NCBI RefSeq assembly: GCF_032164335.1
Contig: NZ_CP134152.1
Location: 3,968,001-4,032,000, forward strand
Direction: 5' to 3'
DNA: 64,000 nucleotides
Source: Winslowiella toletana
Lineage (GTDB): Bacteria > Pseudomonadota > Gammaproteobacteria > Enterobacterales > Enterobacteriaceae
A program made the position numbers and the translations under genes. Position 1 is the first letter of the stretch. Every line of letters starts with the position of its first letter. Positions 1-9,582 of the stretch are shown here, in pieces. The notes beneath the pieces are model-generated. The model was not told the origin of the DNA. It made no database searches and was given only the letters and a program-made list of their open reading frames with translations.

Positions 1-774
1 CCCCATCTGCATATCGAACGCGACTGAGAGCTGCTGATTAAACAGTTCAACCGGCATCGACTGTAATCGGCTGGCTTCCTGTGGCGGCACTGACCAGACA
101 ATTGAGCACAAATGCGGATCGCTGAGCGGTAAAAATGCCAGAATGCCGTCCCCATGAAACACCTGACGCGCTACCGCATCATGTGGCTGTTCAGTGCGAA
201 TATTCGCCACCAGCGCATGATGCTGATAATCCCAGAAGGTTAACGGGATATCAGCCTTGTTGCGCAGCCATGAATTCGCGCCATCTGCCGCCACCAGCAG
301 GCGCGCGCTCATCATATTGTCGTCCTGCAGGGTGACAAACGCCTCGTTATCGCCAAAGGCCACCTGCTGCAACTGCGCAGGCGCAATCAGCGTGATATCA
401 CTCTGCTGGCTGGCTTTCTGCCACAACGCCTGATGAATCACCTGGTTTTCAATAATATGACCAAGATGCGACAGCCCTTGCTGCTCATCATCAAAGGCGA
501 TATGGCCAAAGCTGTCTCGATCCCACACTTGCATACCGTGATAAGGCGCGGCGCGCAGGGCAAGGATCGCTGACCAGACGTCAAGATGCTGCAACAGACG
601 CTCGCTGGCGGCATTGATCGCGGATACCCGCAGACCCGCAGGCGCGTCGGCAGCCATCTCCTGCGGCGGCGATTTTTCCAGCACCGCAACCCGTAATCCG
701 CTGCCCTGCAAGCCGCAAGCCACCGCCAGACCCACCATACCGCCGCCGGCGATTACTACGTCAAATGTTTGCAT
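1..774 (-). CDS. ubiI: UbiI (VisC), ubiquinone C5-hydroxylase, 3'-truncated by window edge
   Basis: FAD-dependent monooxygenase that hydroxylates C5 of the ubiquinone ring precursor. Only the first 258 codons are present, because the frame stays open to the left edge; the family is about 400 residues. The N-terminus is a Rossmann FAD-binding segment (VVIAGGGMVGLAVA, residues 6-19) and a DGAN segment lies near residues 164-167, both typical of the UbiH/UbiF/UbiI flavoproteins. The start ATG at 774 lies 13 bases after the ubiH stop, and the order pepP-ubiH-ubiI matches E. coli. The order separates it from UbiF, which is encoded elsewhere in E. coli. Confidence 0.9.
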   Translation of the reverse strand, partial: MQTFDVVIAGGGMVGLAVACGLQGSGLRVAVLEKSPPQEMAADAPAGLRVSAINAASERLLQHLDVWSAILALRAAPYHGMQVWDRDSFGHIAFDDEQQGLSHLGHIIENQVIHQALWQKASQQSDITLIAPAQLQQVAFGDNEAFVTLQDDNMMSARLLVAADGANSWLRNKADIPLTFWDYQHHALVANIRTEQPHDAVARQVFHGDGILAFLPLSDPHLCSIVWSVPPQEASRLQSMPVELFNQQLSVAFDMQMG

Positions 775-787
775 TAAAATCCTCTTA

Positions 788-1966
788 TCAACGCTTTACC
801 CAACCGAGCGTGCGCTCGGCCAGCATATTGCGCATCAGCGGTAAATTGTCCATGGCCATCAGGCCCAGATTGCGTCCAACGACCAACGGCGAAAAACGGT
901 TAGCAAACAGCCGTACCAGGCCATCGGTAATGCCCACGGTGGCTTGTCTGTCCGGCTGACGACGCTGTTGATAGTGTTGCAGCACGGCAAAACTGCCGGG
1001 ATCCTGCTGCTGGCGATGCGCCCCCGCCAGGGTTTCTGCCAGCGACATCACATCGCGCAGGCCAAGGTTAAATCCCTGACCGGCAATCGGATGCAGAGTT
1101 TGTGCCGCGTTCCCGACTACTGCCAGACGATGGCTGCTGACCTGCGAAGCGATTTGCAGCGCCAGCGGATAACTCAGCCGCTGACCAACATGGGTAAATT
1201 TTCCCAGCCGCCAGCCAAACGCCTGCTGCAACTGCTGCAAAAACTGTTCATCGCTCCAGCTATCCACCTGCGCCTGCTTCGCCAGAGGATGACACCAGAC
1301 TAATGAGCAGCGCCCCTGCGACATCGGTAGCAGCGCCAGTGGCCCGTGTTGGGTAAAGCGCTCGAAGGCACGACCATCATGCGCCAGCTGGGTAGAGACA
1401 TTAGCAATCACCGCGACCTGCTGATAATCCTCAGTTTGCCACTGAATGCCACAGGAAGCCGCCAGCTTCGAACGCGCGCCGTCGGCGGCGACCAGCAGCT
1501 GGCCGTCCAGCTGTTCGCCACTGTCCAGCGTTACCGTGACCTGCTGCTGACTGCGGGTCACCGTAGTGACTGCGGCCGGACAGCGTAGCGTCACGCCTGG
1601 CGCCTGTTTCAGCATGGCAAACAGCCGCTGGCCAACATCATGCAGCTCGACCACCTGGCCGAGCGCCGAAACCTGATAGTCCTGCGCATCCAGCGAGACA
1701 AAACCGGCATGACCACGGTCGCTGACGTGCACATGGGTAATCGGCGTAGCGCAATCCTGCAATGATGGCCAGATATTGATTGCCGCCAGTTGCTGACAGG
1801 TGCCAGCCGCCAGCGCAATCGCCCGTCCATCAAAGCCCGGATGATCGCGTTCTCCCGGGGCGCTGGCTTCAACCAACGTCACCGGTAAACTGCCTTGAGA
1901 AAGATGTGAAATCGCCAGTGCCAGAGTGGCACCGGTCATTCCACCGCCTGCGATGATAATGCTCAT
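788..1966 (-). CDS. ubiH: UbiH, 2-octaprenyl-6-methoxyphenol hydroxylase
   Basis: Flavoprotein monooxygenase of aerobic ubiquinone synthesis (C1 hydroxylation in E. coli). At 392 residues it equals the E. coli length. It has the N-terminal FAD dinucleotide fold (IIIAGGGMTGATLA, residues 3-16), the central ADGARSK segment and the C-terminal FAD-binding signature GNAAQTLHPIAGQGFNLGLR. Its ATG overlaps the pepP stop by four bases (ATGA), indicating translational coupling in a pepP-ubiH-ubiI operon. Confidence 0.95.
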   Translation of the reverse strand: MSIIIAGGGMTGATLALAISHLSQGSLPVTLVEASAPGERDHPGFDGRAIALAAGTCQQLAAINIWPSLQDCATPITHVHVSDRGHAGFVSLDAQDYQVSALGQVVELHDVGQRLFAMLKQAPGVTLRCPAAVTTVTRSQQQVTVTLDSGEQLDGQLLVAADGARSKLAASCGIQWQTEDYQQVAVIANVSTQLAHDGRAFERFTQHGPLALLPMSQGRCSLVWCHPLAKQAQVDSWSDEQFLQQLQQAFGWRLGKFTHVGQRLSYPLALQIASQVSSHRLAVVGNAAQTLHPIAGQGFNLGLRDVMSLAETLAGAHRQQQDPGSFAVLQHYQQRRQPDRQATVGITDGLVRLFANRFSPLVVGRNLGLMAMDNLPLMRNMLAERTLGWVKR

Positions 1967-3285
1967 AACGCTTTTGCTGCCGCCATTAACGCTTCAATTT
2001 CATCGGCATCTTTCACCACGCTGTCAGTAAGATTTTCATTACCGTCAGCGGTGATTACAATGTCATCTTCGATACGAATGCCGATACCGCGATACTCTGC
2101 CGGTACATCGGCATCCGGTGCAATGTACAATCCGGGTTCGACAGTCAGTACCATGCCCGGCTCCAGCGTGCGGCCACGGTCGACCGTGCCGTAATGGCCT
2201 ACATCATGGACATCCAGCCCCAGCCAGTGACTCAGGCCGTGCATGAAGAACTGACGGTGCGCCATATCAGCAATCAGCTGATCGACATCACCCTGCATCA
2301 CGCCCAGCTTAACCAACCCGCTGACCATAATGCGCACCACTTCGTTATTGACCTCACGAATGCTGATGCCGGGACCAAACAGTTCCAGTGAACGGTTAAG
2401 TGACGCCAGAACGATATCGTAAATTGCACGCTGCGGTGCGCTGAACTTGCCGTTAACCGGGAAAGTCCGGGTGATATCACCGGCATAACCGTGGAATTCA
2501 CAACCGGCGTCAATCAGCACCAGCTCGCCATCGCGCAGCGGTGATTCATTTTCGGTATAGTGCAGAATACAGCCGTTTTCACCCCCGCCCACAATGGTGT
2601 TATAGGCCGGGAAGCGCGCGCCGTGACGGCTGAACTCGTGATGAATTTCGCCTTCCAGCTGATATTCATACATGCCAGGGCGGCATTTTTCCATCGCGCG
2701 GGTATGAGCCAGCGCGCTGATTTTCCCCGCCTGACGCAGGATCTCAAGCTCTTCCGGTGCCTTAAACAGGCGCATCTCATGCACCCACGGGCGCCAGTCA
2801 ACCAGAGTGCCGGGAGCCTGCAAGTTCTGCCGAAAACCGCGACGCAGTTTTTCCAGCGCGCCGAACAGAATGGTATCTGCTTGCGCATATTCGCCCTGAG
2901 CGTGATAAACCACATCCAGCCCGTTCAGTAACAGATGCAGCTGTTCGCCGACATCGTCATATGGCAATGCACGGTCTACGCCCAGTTTTTCCGGCGCAGC
3001 CTCCTGACCAAGACGGCGGCCAAACCAGATCTCAGCATTCTTATCACGCACGCGATTGAAAAGGACGCTGTGATTGTGCGACTCATCACTTTTAATCAGT
3101 ATCAACACCGCTTCCGGCTCGTTAAAACCGGTGAAGTACCAGAAATCACTGTTCTGACGATACGGATATTCGCTGTCTGCACTGCGGGTAGCTTCGGGTG
3201 CAGCAAAAATAACGGCCGCGCTGGCCGGAGCCATTTTGGCTAACAGTGTCTGGCGGCGCTGCAAAAACGCTGAAAGATTAACCAC
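1963..3285 (-). CDS. pepP: Xaa-Pro aminopeptidase (aminopeptidase P)
   Basis: Cytoplasmic metalloaminopeptidase that removes an N-terminal residue preceding proline. The 440 residues comprise an N-terminal creatinase-like domain (about 1-170) and a C-terminal pita-bread catalytic domain. The five metal ligands of the M24B family are visible as Asp259, Asp270, His353, Glu383 and Glu406. It follows ygfB by 60 bases and overlaps ubiH by four, as in the E. coli ygfB-pepP-ubiH-ubiI cluster. Confidence 0.96.
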   Translation of the reverse strand: MVNLSAFLQRRQTLLAKMAPASAAVIFAAPEATRSADSEYPYRQNSDFWYFTGFNEPEAVLILIKSDESHNHSVLFNRVRDKNAEIWFGRRLGQEAAPEKLGVDRALPYDDVGEQLHLLLNGLDVVYHAQGEYAQADTILFGALEKLRRGFRQNLQAPGTLVDWRPWVHEMRLFKAPEELEILRQAGKISALAHTRAMEKCRPGMYEYQLEGEIHHEFSRHGARFPAYNTIVGGGENGCILHYTENESPLRDGELVLIDAGCEFHGYAGDITRTFPVNGKFSAPQRAIYDIVLASLNRSLELFGPGISIREVNNEVVRIMVSGLVKLGVMQGDVDQLIADMAHRQFFMHGLSHWLGLDVHDVGHYGTVDRGRTLEPGMVLTVEPGLYIAPDADVPAEYRGIGIRIEDDIVITADGNENLTDSVVKDADEIEALMAAAKAL

Positions 3286-3345
3286 GTTACGGCTCCCTGT
3301 TAATTCATTGGCACGGGCGGCGAGAATGCCGCACCAGAAAATAGT

Positions 3346-3924
3346 TTAGTGTAAAGTCGGTTTCTTGATTTCCACCGCGGCAGGAGCCGGGCGAGTGAAA
3401 GTATCATGGCAAAGTAACGCCGCGACACGGACATATTCAATAATCTCTTCCAGAGATTGCTCCAGCTCTTCCTGATCTTCGTCTTCGTCATAACCGAGCT
3501 GGGCAATGGTGCGCAGATCGTCAATCGCTTCACCGGTTTCGCCTTTGACCTTATCCAGTTTTGGCTGCGTTACGCCCAGGCCCAGCAGGAAATGGTTAAC
3601 CCAGCCCGCCAGTGCGTCAGCGCGGTCAAATACCGTGATGTCGTCCTCTTCCGGCAGCCACAGCTGGAACATAAAGCCTTCATCTTCCAGCGTGTCCGAG
3701 ACGCTCTGATGCAACTGTTGCAGCGGTTGCGCCAGCGCCTGCGAGAACGCCATCCCTTCGTTGGTCAGATCGTGAACCAGCGTTTGCCAGCTGCGATCCT
3801 GAGTACCACCGCAGATGATTCCGCTGATTAAACCGTGCATTTCTGCAGGAGTCATACCGACTCCCTGCTGCGTAAGCGCTGAGGCCAGCGTGTTGTAAGC
3901 CGGCATTGTGTTCTGTATAGACAT
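3346..3924 (-). CDS. ygfB: YgfB, UPF0149/YecA-like protein
   Basis: Small acidic protein of the UPF0149 family with no enzymatic motif; its molecular role in enterobacteria is not established. The 192 residues match the usual length and include the family-typical [12 protein letters not shown] segment near residues 29-40 and an acidic [11 protein letters not shown] stretch near residue 145. It heads the pepP-ubiH-ubiI gene string and is divergent from zapA, as in E. coli. The 172-base gap to zapA should hold both promoters. Confidence 0.9.
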   Translation of the reverse strand: MSIQNTMPAYNTLASALTQQGVGMTPAEMHGLISGIICGGTQDRSWQTLVHDLTNEGMAFSQALAQPLQQLHQSVSDTLEDEGFMFQLWLPEEDDITVFDRADALAGWVNHFLLGLGVTQPKLDKVKGETGEAIDDLRTIAQLGYDEDEDQEELEQSLEEIIEYVRVAALLCHDTFTRPAPAAVEIKKPTLH

Positions 3925-4096
3925 ACGTATTCATCATCGTTGGCAGGATTAGTTCGTGTTATGCTACCACCAGGTGCCTCGACGATTCCAGAAAGGGCTT
4001 GTTTCTTCTCTTTGGGGTATATATAGTGGCGCCCCTCCCAAGCCATTGAGTGGCAAGGGCGATATTGCGGGCGCAGTAATCAGTCAGGAAGGTGGC

Positions 4097-4426
4097 ATGT
4101 CTGCACAACCGGTAGATATTCAAATTTTTGGCCGTTCATTACGAGTGAATTGTCCGCCTGAACAGCAAGATGCGCTGAACATGGCTGCGGAAGACCTCAA
4201 TCAACGGTTGCAAGATTTAAAAGTTCGCACTAGAGTCACTAATACCGAGCAACTGGTATTTATTGCTGCGTTGAACATTTGCCATGAACTGGCGCAGGAA
4301 AAAGTCAAAACACGCGACTATGCTGCCAATATGGAACAACGCATTCGGATGCTGCAACAGACCATTGAGCAGGCATTACTTGAACAAGGTCGCATATCCG
4401 ATCGCCAGGGTGCAAAGTTCGAATAA
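4097..4426 (+). CDS. zapA: ZapA, FtsZ-ring associated cell division protein
   Basis: Cytoplasmic protein that cross-links FtsZ protofilaments at midcell. The frame is open from 3956, but the ATG at 4097 gives 109 residues, the E. coli length, and begins with the conserved [20 protein letters not shown]. The C-terminal half (about 65-105) is Gln/Glu-rich with heptad character, matching the coiled coil that mediates ZapA dimer and tetramer formation. The 6S RNA gene and fau follow on the same strand, as in E. coli. Confidence 0.95.
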   Translation: MSAQPVDIQIFGRSLRVNCPPEQQDALNMAAEDLNQRLQDLKVRTRVTNTEQLVFIAALNICHELAQEKVKTRDYAANMEQRIRMLQQTIEQALLEQGRISDRQGAKFE

Positions 4427-4466
4427 CACTTCATGGTTTGCTGTGATACAGTGACGGTGAAGTAAA

Positions 4467-4652
4467 ATTTTCTCTGAGATGTTTGCAAGCGGGCCAGTCC
4501 CCTGAGCCGATATTTCATACCAAACAGAGTGTGGCGCTCTGTAACCTGTGAGCATGCTCGGTCCGTCCGAGAAGCCTGATGGTTGCGACGGCACATTCAC
4601 CTTGAACCAAGGGTTCAAGGGTTACAGCCTGCTGCGGCATCTCGGAGATTCC
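4467..4652 (+). ncRNA. ssrS: 6S RNA
   Basis: Global regulator RNA that binds sigma70 RNA polymerase by mimicking an open promoter. The roughly 186-base segment contains long blocks I recognise from E. coli 6S RNA: TCTCTGAGATGTT at the 5' end, GCGGGCCAGTCCCCTGAGCC, GAGCATGCTCGGTCCGTCCG, and near the 3' end TTGAACCAAGGGTTCAAGGG and GGCATCTCGGAGATTCC. The 5' CTGAGAT and 3' ATCTCGG ends can pair to close the long stem. It lies between zapA and fau as in other enterobacteria. The ends are estimated by alignment from memory and may be off by a few bases. Confidence 0.95.
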
Positions 4653-4712
4653 CCTTCCCTTTAACGGCCAGACCGTTTCAGCCTTCGGGCGCTATATTCC
4701 AACGAGTTCCCT

Positions 4713-5303
4713 ATGACATCCATCTCCTTATTAGATCGTCAGGCTATTCGTAAGAAAATTCGCCATATGCGTCAGTCACTTAGTGATGAGCAACAGCAAC
4801 GCGCTGCCGAACAGGTTGCGGAGCATGCGCTTAATTTTGTCCCCATTCAGCAAGCACAGAACATCGCCCTGTTTCTTTCAGTGGACGGTGAACTGAACAC
4901 CCGCCCGTTAATTGCAAAACTATGGCAGCAGAAAAAGCAGGTTTATCTGCCGGTACTGCATCCGTTTTGCCGCGGGCAGTTGCTGTTTGTGCGCTACGAC
5001 GCCAATACCCAGCTGCAAACTAACCGACTGCGCATTCCCGAGCCACCGCTGACGCCAGGCACTCTGCTGCCGCTCAGCGAGCTGGAGGTCGTGCTGATGC
5101 CGTTAGTGGCCTTTGACCATCATGGGAACCGGCTGGGCATGGGCGGTGGCTTCTATGACCGCACCTTGCAGAACTGGCGACAACAGCGCTTTGTCCCCAT
5201 AGGCCTGGCGCATGATTGTCAGCAGGTAGATGATTTACCGGTGGCGGAGTGGGATGTGCCGTTATCAGCGATGATTACGCCGTCAAAACTGTGGCAGTGG
5301 TAA
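4713..5303 (+). CDS. fau: 5-formyltetrahydrofolate cyclo-ligase
   Basis: ATP-dependent enzyme (YgfA/MTHFS family) converting 5-formyl-THF to 5,10-methenyl-THF. The 196 residues include the signature GMGGGFYDRTL near residues 143-153, which forms the nucleotide/substrate loop, and an N-terminal basic segment (RKKIRHMRQ). It lies 60 bases after 6S RNA, with which it is co-transcribed in E. coli. An imperfect GC-rich hairpin followed by TTTTATT (about 5303-5336) could terminate it. The Sib/Ibs toxin-antitoxin RNA found after this gene in E. coli is absent. Confidence 0.94.
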   Translation: MTSISLLDRQAIRKKIRHMRQSLSDEQQQRAAEQVAEHALNFVPIQQAQNIALFLSVDGELNTRPLIAKLWQQKKQVYLPVLHPFCRGQLLFVRYDANTQLQTNRLRIPEPPLTPGTLLPLSELEVVLMPLVAFDHHGNRLGMGGGFYDRTLQNWRQQRFVPIGLAHDCQQVDDLPVAEWDVPLSAMITPSKLWQW

Positions 5304-5340
5304 GTCGGGAGCCGAAACGACCCCGCGACTTTTATTGCAA

Positions 5341-5358
5341 GGCGGCGTTTTAGCCGCC
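5341..5358 (-). terminator. Stem-loop downstream of serA
   Basis: Perfect inverted repeat GGCGGC-N6-GCCGCC just past the serA stop. On the minus strand it is followed by TTGCAATAAAAG, so the T-tract is weak; it probably ends serA transcription. Confidence 0.5.
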
Positions 5359-5365
5359 CAAATAC

Positions 5366-6604
5366 TCAGTACAGCAAACGTGCGCGGATGGTTCCAGGAA
5401 TCGCTTTCATCAGCTGCAGCGCTTTGTGCGCCACATCTTCTTCAGCATCAATATCAATCACCACATAGCCCATCAGCGGCGTTGTTTGCAGATACTGTGC
5501 AGCAATGTTGATACCCTGCTCAGCGAAAATCTGGTTAATCGCAGTCAGTACGCCCGGACGGTTTTCATGGATATGCAACAGACGACTCACGGCAGCGCCG
5601 TGCATCGGCAGTGACACTTCCGGGAAATTAACCGCCGACAGGGTAGAACCATTATCGGAATATTTCGCCAGTTTGCCCGCAACCTCAATGCCGATATTTT
5701 CCTGAGCTTCCTGAGTAGAACCGCCAATGTGTGGCGTCAGAATCACATTATCAAACTCGCACAGCGGTGAAGTAAACGGATCGCTGTTGGTTGCCGGCTC
5801 GACCGGGAACACGTCAATGGCCGCACCTGCCAGATGTTTGCTAGCCAGTACCTCGCACAGCGCCGGGATATCCACAACGGTTCCGCGCGAGGCGTTAATC
5901 AGCAGTGCGCCAGGCTTCATCAGTGCCAGCTGTTCCGCACCCATCATATTTTGCGTAGAAAGGGTTTCCGGCACGTGCAGGCTGACCACGTCGCTCATAT
6001 TCAGCAGATCGGACAGATGACGTACCTGAGTGGCATTACCCAGCGGCAGTTTGTTCTCGATATCATAGAAGAACACATGCATGCCGAGGCTTTCCGCCAG
6101 TACACCGAGCTGCATACCGATATGGCCATAACCGATAATACCCAGTTTTTTGCCACGCGCTTCGAAAGAACCGACCGCCAGTTTGTTCCAGATACCGCGA
6201 TGAGCTTTGGCGTTTGCTTCCGGAATTCCGCGCAGCAGCAGCAGCAGCTCACCAATCACCAACTCAGCAACGGATCGGGTATTGGAGAAAGGGGCGTTAA
6301 ATACCGGAATCCCGCGTTGTGCGGCGGCGTTCAGATCAACCTGGTTGGTGCCGATACAGAAGCAACCTACCGCGACCAGTTTTTCTGCCGCGGCAAAAAT
6401 CTCTTCGCTGAGTTGAGTACGCGAGCGGATGCCAACGAAGTGCGCATCACGGATGGATTCCTTCAGAGACTCGCTGTCCAGCGCGCCTTTATGAAATTCG
6501 ATGTTGGTATAGCCTGACGCACGCAGATTTTCCAGCGCGCTCTGGTGAACACCTTCCACCAGCAGGAACTTAATCTTGTCTTTCTCCAGTGATACCTTTG
6601 CCAT
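5366..6604 (-). CDS. serA: D-3-phosphoglycerate dehydrogenase
   Basis: First enzyme of serine biosynthesis; oxidises 3-phosphoglycerate with NAD+. The 412 residues (E. coli 410) show an N-terminal substrate domain, an inserted NAD-binding domain with GIIGYGHIG (near 158-166), the catalytic His in TPHIGGSTQEAQENIG, and a C-terminal ACT domain (about 340-412) that binds serine for feedback inhibition. It starts with the conserved MAKVSLEKDKIKF. A CRP-like site lies about 230 bases upstream. Confidence 0.97.
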   Translation of the reverse strand: MAKVSLEKDKIKFLLVEGVHQSALENLRASGYTNIEFHKGALDSESLKESIRDAHFVGIRSRTQLSEEIFAAAEKLVAVGCFCIGTNQVDLNAAAQRGIPVFNAPFSNTRSVAELVIGELLLLLRGIPEANAKAHRGIWNKLAVGSFEARGKKLGIIGYGHIGMQLGVLAESLGMHVFFYDIENKLPLGNATQVRHLSDLLNMSDVVSLHVPETLSTQNMMGAEQLALMKPGALLINASRGTVVDIPALCEVLASKHLAGAAIDVFPVEPATNSDPFTSPLCEFDNVILTPHIGGSTQEAQENIGIEVAGKLAKYSDNGSTLSAVNFPEVSLPMHGAAVSRLLHIHENRPGVLTAINQIFAEQGINIAAQYLQTTPLMGYVVIDIDAEEDVAHKALQLMKAIPGTIRARLLY

Positions 6605-6831
6605 TTCCCGACCTTATTTTGCAGACTTCAGAAGTAACCGCTATACCCTTCACCCCGCCGGGTGATCGCAGATATAAGCCAGCCTTCTGTCAAAATATCA
6701 AAAAATACGCTGGCAGCAATACAAACGATTGCCTGGCCACCAGCACGGCGGCATCGTTGGGCAGAACAATGCGACAGATTATAGCGGTTCACACCGCCAA
6801 CTTAGTAGGATGGCTCGGCAGGCCAGGTTTA

Positions 6832-6847
6832 TGTGACATAAGTCACT
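6832..6847. promoter_or_regulatory. Putative CRP site upstream of serA
   Basis: TGTGACATAAGTCACT matches the CRP consensus TGTGA-N6-TCACA at nine of ten positions. CRP and Lrp activate serA in E. coli, which fits a site upstream of this serA. Functional assignment is inference. Confidence 0.55.
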
Positions 6848-6894
6848 AAATTTAACCTGTTGAAGAAAAGATGTTTTTTTATCAGAAATAACTG

Positions 6895-6912
6895 CTGGCG
6901 TCTTCACGCCAG
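6895..6912 (-). terminator. Stem-loop downstream of rpiA
   Basis: Perfect 7-bp stem (CTGGCGT/ACGCCAG) with a CTTC loop, five bases after the rpiA stop. On the rpiA strand the following bases are CAGTTATTTCTG, a weak T-tract. Confidence 0.5.
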
Positions 6913-6917
6913 ACAGA

Positions 6918-7577
6918 TCATCTTTCAATGGTTTTGACGCCAGAAGCGGTACCTATCAGCGCCACATCGGCACCACGGCTGGCAAACAGCCCTACCGTCA
7001 CCACGCCAGGCAGTGCGTTAATCGCGTTTTCCAGCGCAATTGGCTCAAGAATTTGCAGATTATGCACGTCGAGAATAATGTTGCCGTTGTCGGTCAGTAC
7101 ATTCTGACGGTACTCGGGTAAGCCACCGAGCTTGACCAGCTGGCGTGCAACATAAGCGCGCGCCATCGGGATGACTTCAACCGGCAGCGGAAATCTACCC
7201 AGCACATCGACCTGCTTTGACTCATCAGCAATACAGATAAATTTATCTGCCACCGCCGCAATGATTTTCTCACGGGTCAGCGCTGCGCCACCGCCTTTAA
7301 TCATTTGCATCTGGCGGTTGATTTCGTCGGCGCCGTCGACATAGACAGAAAGTCCGTCGACCTCATTGAGATCGAACACCGGTATGCCTAAACTTTTCAA
7401 TCTGGCAGTGGATGCGTCCGAGCTGGATACCGCACCGTCGATTTGATGTTTGATTGAGCCCAGCGCATCAATAAAGTGCGCGGCGGTTGATCCGGTGCCA
7501 ACGCCGACAATGGTGCCGGGCTTGACGTATTCCAGCGCGGCCCAACCTACTGCTTTTTTCAGTTCATCCTGTGTCAT
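6918..7577 (-). CDS. rpiA: Ribose-5-phosphate isomerase A
   Basis: Interconverts ribose-5-phosphate and ribulose-5-phosphate in the pentose phosphate pathway. At 219 residues it equals the E. coli length. It contains the phosphate-binding [13 protein letters not shown] loop (near 27-39), SSDAST, DGADEIN (near 81-87) and [12 protein letters not shown] (near 94-105), which supply the catalytic Asp, Glu and Lys residues of the RpiA family. It is divergent from argP, as in E. coli. Confidence 0.96.
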   Translation of the reverse strand: MTQDELKKAVGWAALEYVKPGTIVGVGTGSTAAHFIDALGSIKHQIDGAVSSSDASTARLKSLGIPVFDLNEVDGLSVYVDGADEINRQMQMIKGGGAALTREKIIAAVADKFICIADESKQVDVLGRFPLPVEVIPMARAYVARQLVKLGGLPEYRQNVLTDNGNIILDVHNLQILEPIALENAINALPGVVTVGLFASRGADVALIGTASGVKTIER

Positions 7578-7769
7578 GGTATGTTTAAAACCTGTGGCAA
7601 CTGTGTGGCCCTAGTATAAAGCAAGCACCGCGCAAAATGTCCTGTTCAATCGTCTTTGATGTGCAGGAGTGGAAGCCAGCCCACAAAGTGATTGATAAGT
7701 AAGGTCAGGGCAAATACCTGATTTTGTGGCATAGTGCAGATATCAGCCTTAAAGGATAAGACTACAACA

Positions 7770-8669
7770 ATGAAACGCCCGGATTATCGAACGCTTCAGG
7801 CTCTGGATGCTGTGATTCGCGAGCGCGGCTTTGAACGCGCTGCGCAGAAGCTTTGTATAACGCAATCAGCAGTATCACAGCGAATAAAACAGCTGGAGAA
7901 TATGTTCGGTCAGCCGCTGCTGGTGCGCACCGTCCCCCCTCGCCCGACCGAGCAGGGGCAGAAGTTGCTGGCGCTGTTGCATCAGGTTGAGCTGCTGGAA
8001 GAGGAGTGGCTGGGCGATGAAAACGGCGGCACAACCCCTTTGCTGCTTTCACTGGCGGTCAACGCCGACAGTCTGGCAACCTGGCTGTTACCGGCATTGA
8101 AAAACGTGCTGACCGACTCGCCGGTGCGCCTGAACCTGCAAGTGGAAGATGAAACCCGCACGCAAGAGCGCCTACGCCGTGGTGAAGTGGTGGGTGCGGT
8201 AAGTATTCAGCCGCAGCCACTGCCAAGCTGCCTGGTCGATCAACTGGGCGCGCTGGACTATCTGTTTGTTGGGTCAAAAGAGTTTGCCGCACGCTACTTC
8301 CCGAATGGTGTAACGCGCTCAGCGCTGCTGAAAGCGCCAGCGGTGGCCTTTGATCATCTCGACGATATGCACCAGGCGTTTTTACAACAGAACTTTGATT
8401 TGTCGCCGGGCAGCGTACCCTGCCATATCGTTAACTCGTCGGAAGCCTTTGTCCAGCTGGCGCGTCAGGGATCAACCTGCTGTATGATTCCTCATTTGCA
8501 GATCGAGAAAGAGCTGGCGAGTGGTGAGCTGATCGATCTGACGCCGGGCTTGCTGCAACGCCGCATGCTGTACTGGCACCGCTTCGCGCCGGAGAGTCGT
8601 CTGATGAGAAAAGTAACCGATGCGCTGCTGGCGCATGGCCACCGGGTATTGCGTCAGGATACTGAATAG
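7770..8669 (+). CDS. argP: ArgP (IciA), LysR-type activator of argO
   Basis: LysR-family regulator that activates the arginine exporter gene argO in response to arginine; lysine antagonises this. The frame is open from 7734, but the ATG at 7770 gives the family start [15 protein letters not shown] and 299 residues (E. coli 297). The winged HTH includes [16 protein letters not shown] near residues 24-39, and the effector-binding domain fills about 90-295. Its likely target argO lies less than 1 kb downstream on the opposite strand. Confidence 0.94.
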   Translation: MKRPDYRTLQALDAVIRERGFERAAQKLCITQSAVSQRIKQLENMFGQPLLVRTVPPRPTEQGQKLLALLHQVELLEEEWLGDENGGTTPLLLSLAVNADSLATWLLPALKNVLTDSPVRLNLQVEDETRTQERLRRGEVVGAVSIQPQPLPSCLVDQLGALDYLFVGSKEFAARYFPNGVTRSALLKAPAVAFDHLDDMHQAFLQQNFDLSPGSVPCHIVNSSEAFVQLARQGSTCCMIPHLQIEKELASGELIDLTPGLLQRRMLYWHRFAPESRLMRKVTDALLAHGHRVLRQDTE

Positions 8670-8689
8670 TATTCTGTTATAAACCCCGA

Positions 8690-8713
8690 CAGGGGCGGTA
8701 AATACCGCCCCTG
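8690..8713. terminator. Shared stem-loop between convergent argP and yggE
   Basis: Perfect 11-bp inverted repeat (arms CAGGGGCGGTA and TACCGCCCCTG, two-base spacer) in the convergent gap. AATTAAAA follows on the plus strand and TCGGGGTTTAT on the minus strand, so it may serve as a bidirectional terminator with weak T-tracts. Confidence 0.6.
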
Positions 8714-8734
8714 AATTAAAATCAGCGTCTCAAC

Positions 8735-9469
8735 TTATTGCTGTTGTTGATTACGCTGAAGTTCAAACACCACGTCAACCTGATCGTCAAAGTGAATGCT
8801 CTGCTGCTCGTAGGTCTGCGCTTCAGAGGTCATAGGTGCGGCATCGGCCGCTTTAAACATGCGCGCCACCGGCATTGGCTGGTAGTTCGCCACACGGTAA
8901 CGGATGCTGTAGACCGGGCCTAACTTAACATTAAAGCCTGCGGCCAGCGCTTCGGCCTGCTGAGTCGCGTTATCAATTGCCGCTTTACGCGCCTTATTAC
9001 GATACTCATCCGGTTGTGCCACGCCCAGTTCGACCGAACGAATTTCATTCAGGCCGGACTTCAGTGCACCATCCAGCAGATCGTTCAGCTTATCCAACTG
9101 GCGTAACGTCACCTGCACCTGACGCACCGCGCGATAACCCTTCAGAACCGATTTTCCCTCTTTGGTATAATCGTATTCTGGCTGGGTACGCAGGTTGGCA
9201 GCATCAATATCTTTCTTCTCAATGCCATTTTTCTGCAGCAGATCGAAGTATTGTGCAACGCGAGTATCCGCTTGCTTCTTGGCTTCCGCTGCATCTTTCG
9301 ATGAAACATTCACTTCGATCGACAGTGTGGCGATATCCGGCGTGGCATCAACACTCGCCTGTCCTGAAGTAATTACGTGCGGTCCATTAGGCAGCTCACC
9401 TGCCTGGGTAGCCAACGGTAATGCTGCTGCACCCATCATTGCGGCCATAGCCAGCGCTTTCAATTTCAC
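8735..9469 (-). CDS. yggE: YggE, periplasmic SIMPL-domain (DUF541) protein
   Basis: Exported protein linked in E. coli to lower oxidative stress; mechanism unknown. I chose a GTG start at 9469 because a strong Shine-Dalgarno (AAGGAGG) lies seven bases ahead, and the result (244 residues) is close to E. coli YggE (246). The N-terminus is a classical Sec signal peptide: basic KLK, then a hydrophobic Ala/Met/Leu run ending ATQAG near residue 22. The rest is the SIMPL domain. Confidence 0.9.
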   Translation of the reverse strand: MKLKALAMAAMMGAAALPLATQAGELPNGPHVITSGQASVDATPDIATLSIEVNVSSKDAAEAKKQADTRVAQYFDLLQKNGIEKKDIDAANLRTQPEYDYTKEGKSVLKGYRAVRQVQVTLRQLDKLNDLLDGALKSGLNEIRSVELGVAQPDEYRNKARKAAIDNATQQAEALAAGFNVKLGPVYSIRYRVANYQPMPVARMFKAADAAPMTSEAQTYEQQSIHFDDQVDVVFELQRNQQQQ

Positions 9470-9582
9470 CTGAAGTCCTCCTTGAAGACGTATGAGTATT
9501 GGTATCAGCATATCTTATCGTGTAAATCACTAATATGCGCGATGCTCTTAGTTTTTCGCTGTCGCCCCAACCCCTTCCCGCG

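Larger units (their letters stand above)
6605..6917. other. serA-rpiA intergenic region (313 bp)
   Basis: No gene was found. The half nearest serA should contain its promoter(s); a CRP-like palindrome sits at 6832-6847 and an rpiA-side hairpin at 6895-6912. Several AT-rich tracts occur, but I could not assign a promoter with confidence. Confidence 0.6.

Noticed and set aside
5304-5365. Sib/Ibs toxin-antitoxin RNA expected between fau and serA by comparison with E. coli
   Set aside because: The gap is only 62 bases and is filled by hairpins; no room for a sib gene.
5834-6517. 227-codon open frame antisense to serA
   Set aside because: Shadow of the strongly conserved serA frame; no ribosome binding site or recognisable protein.
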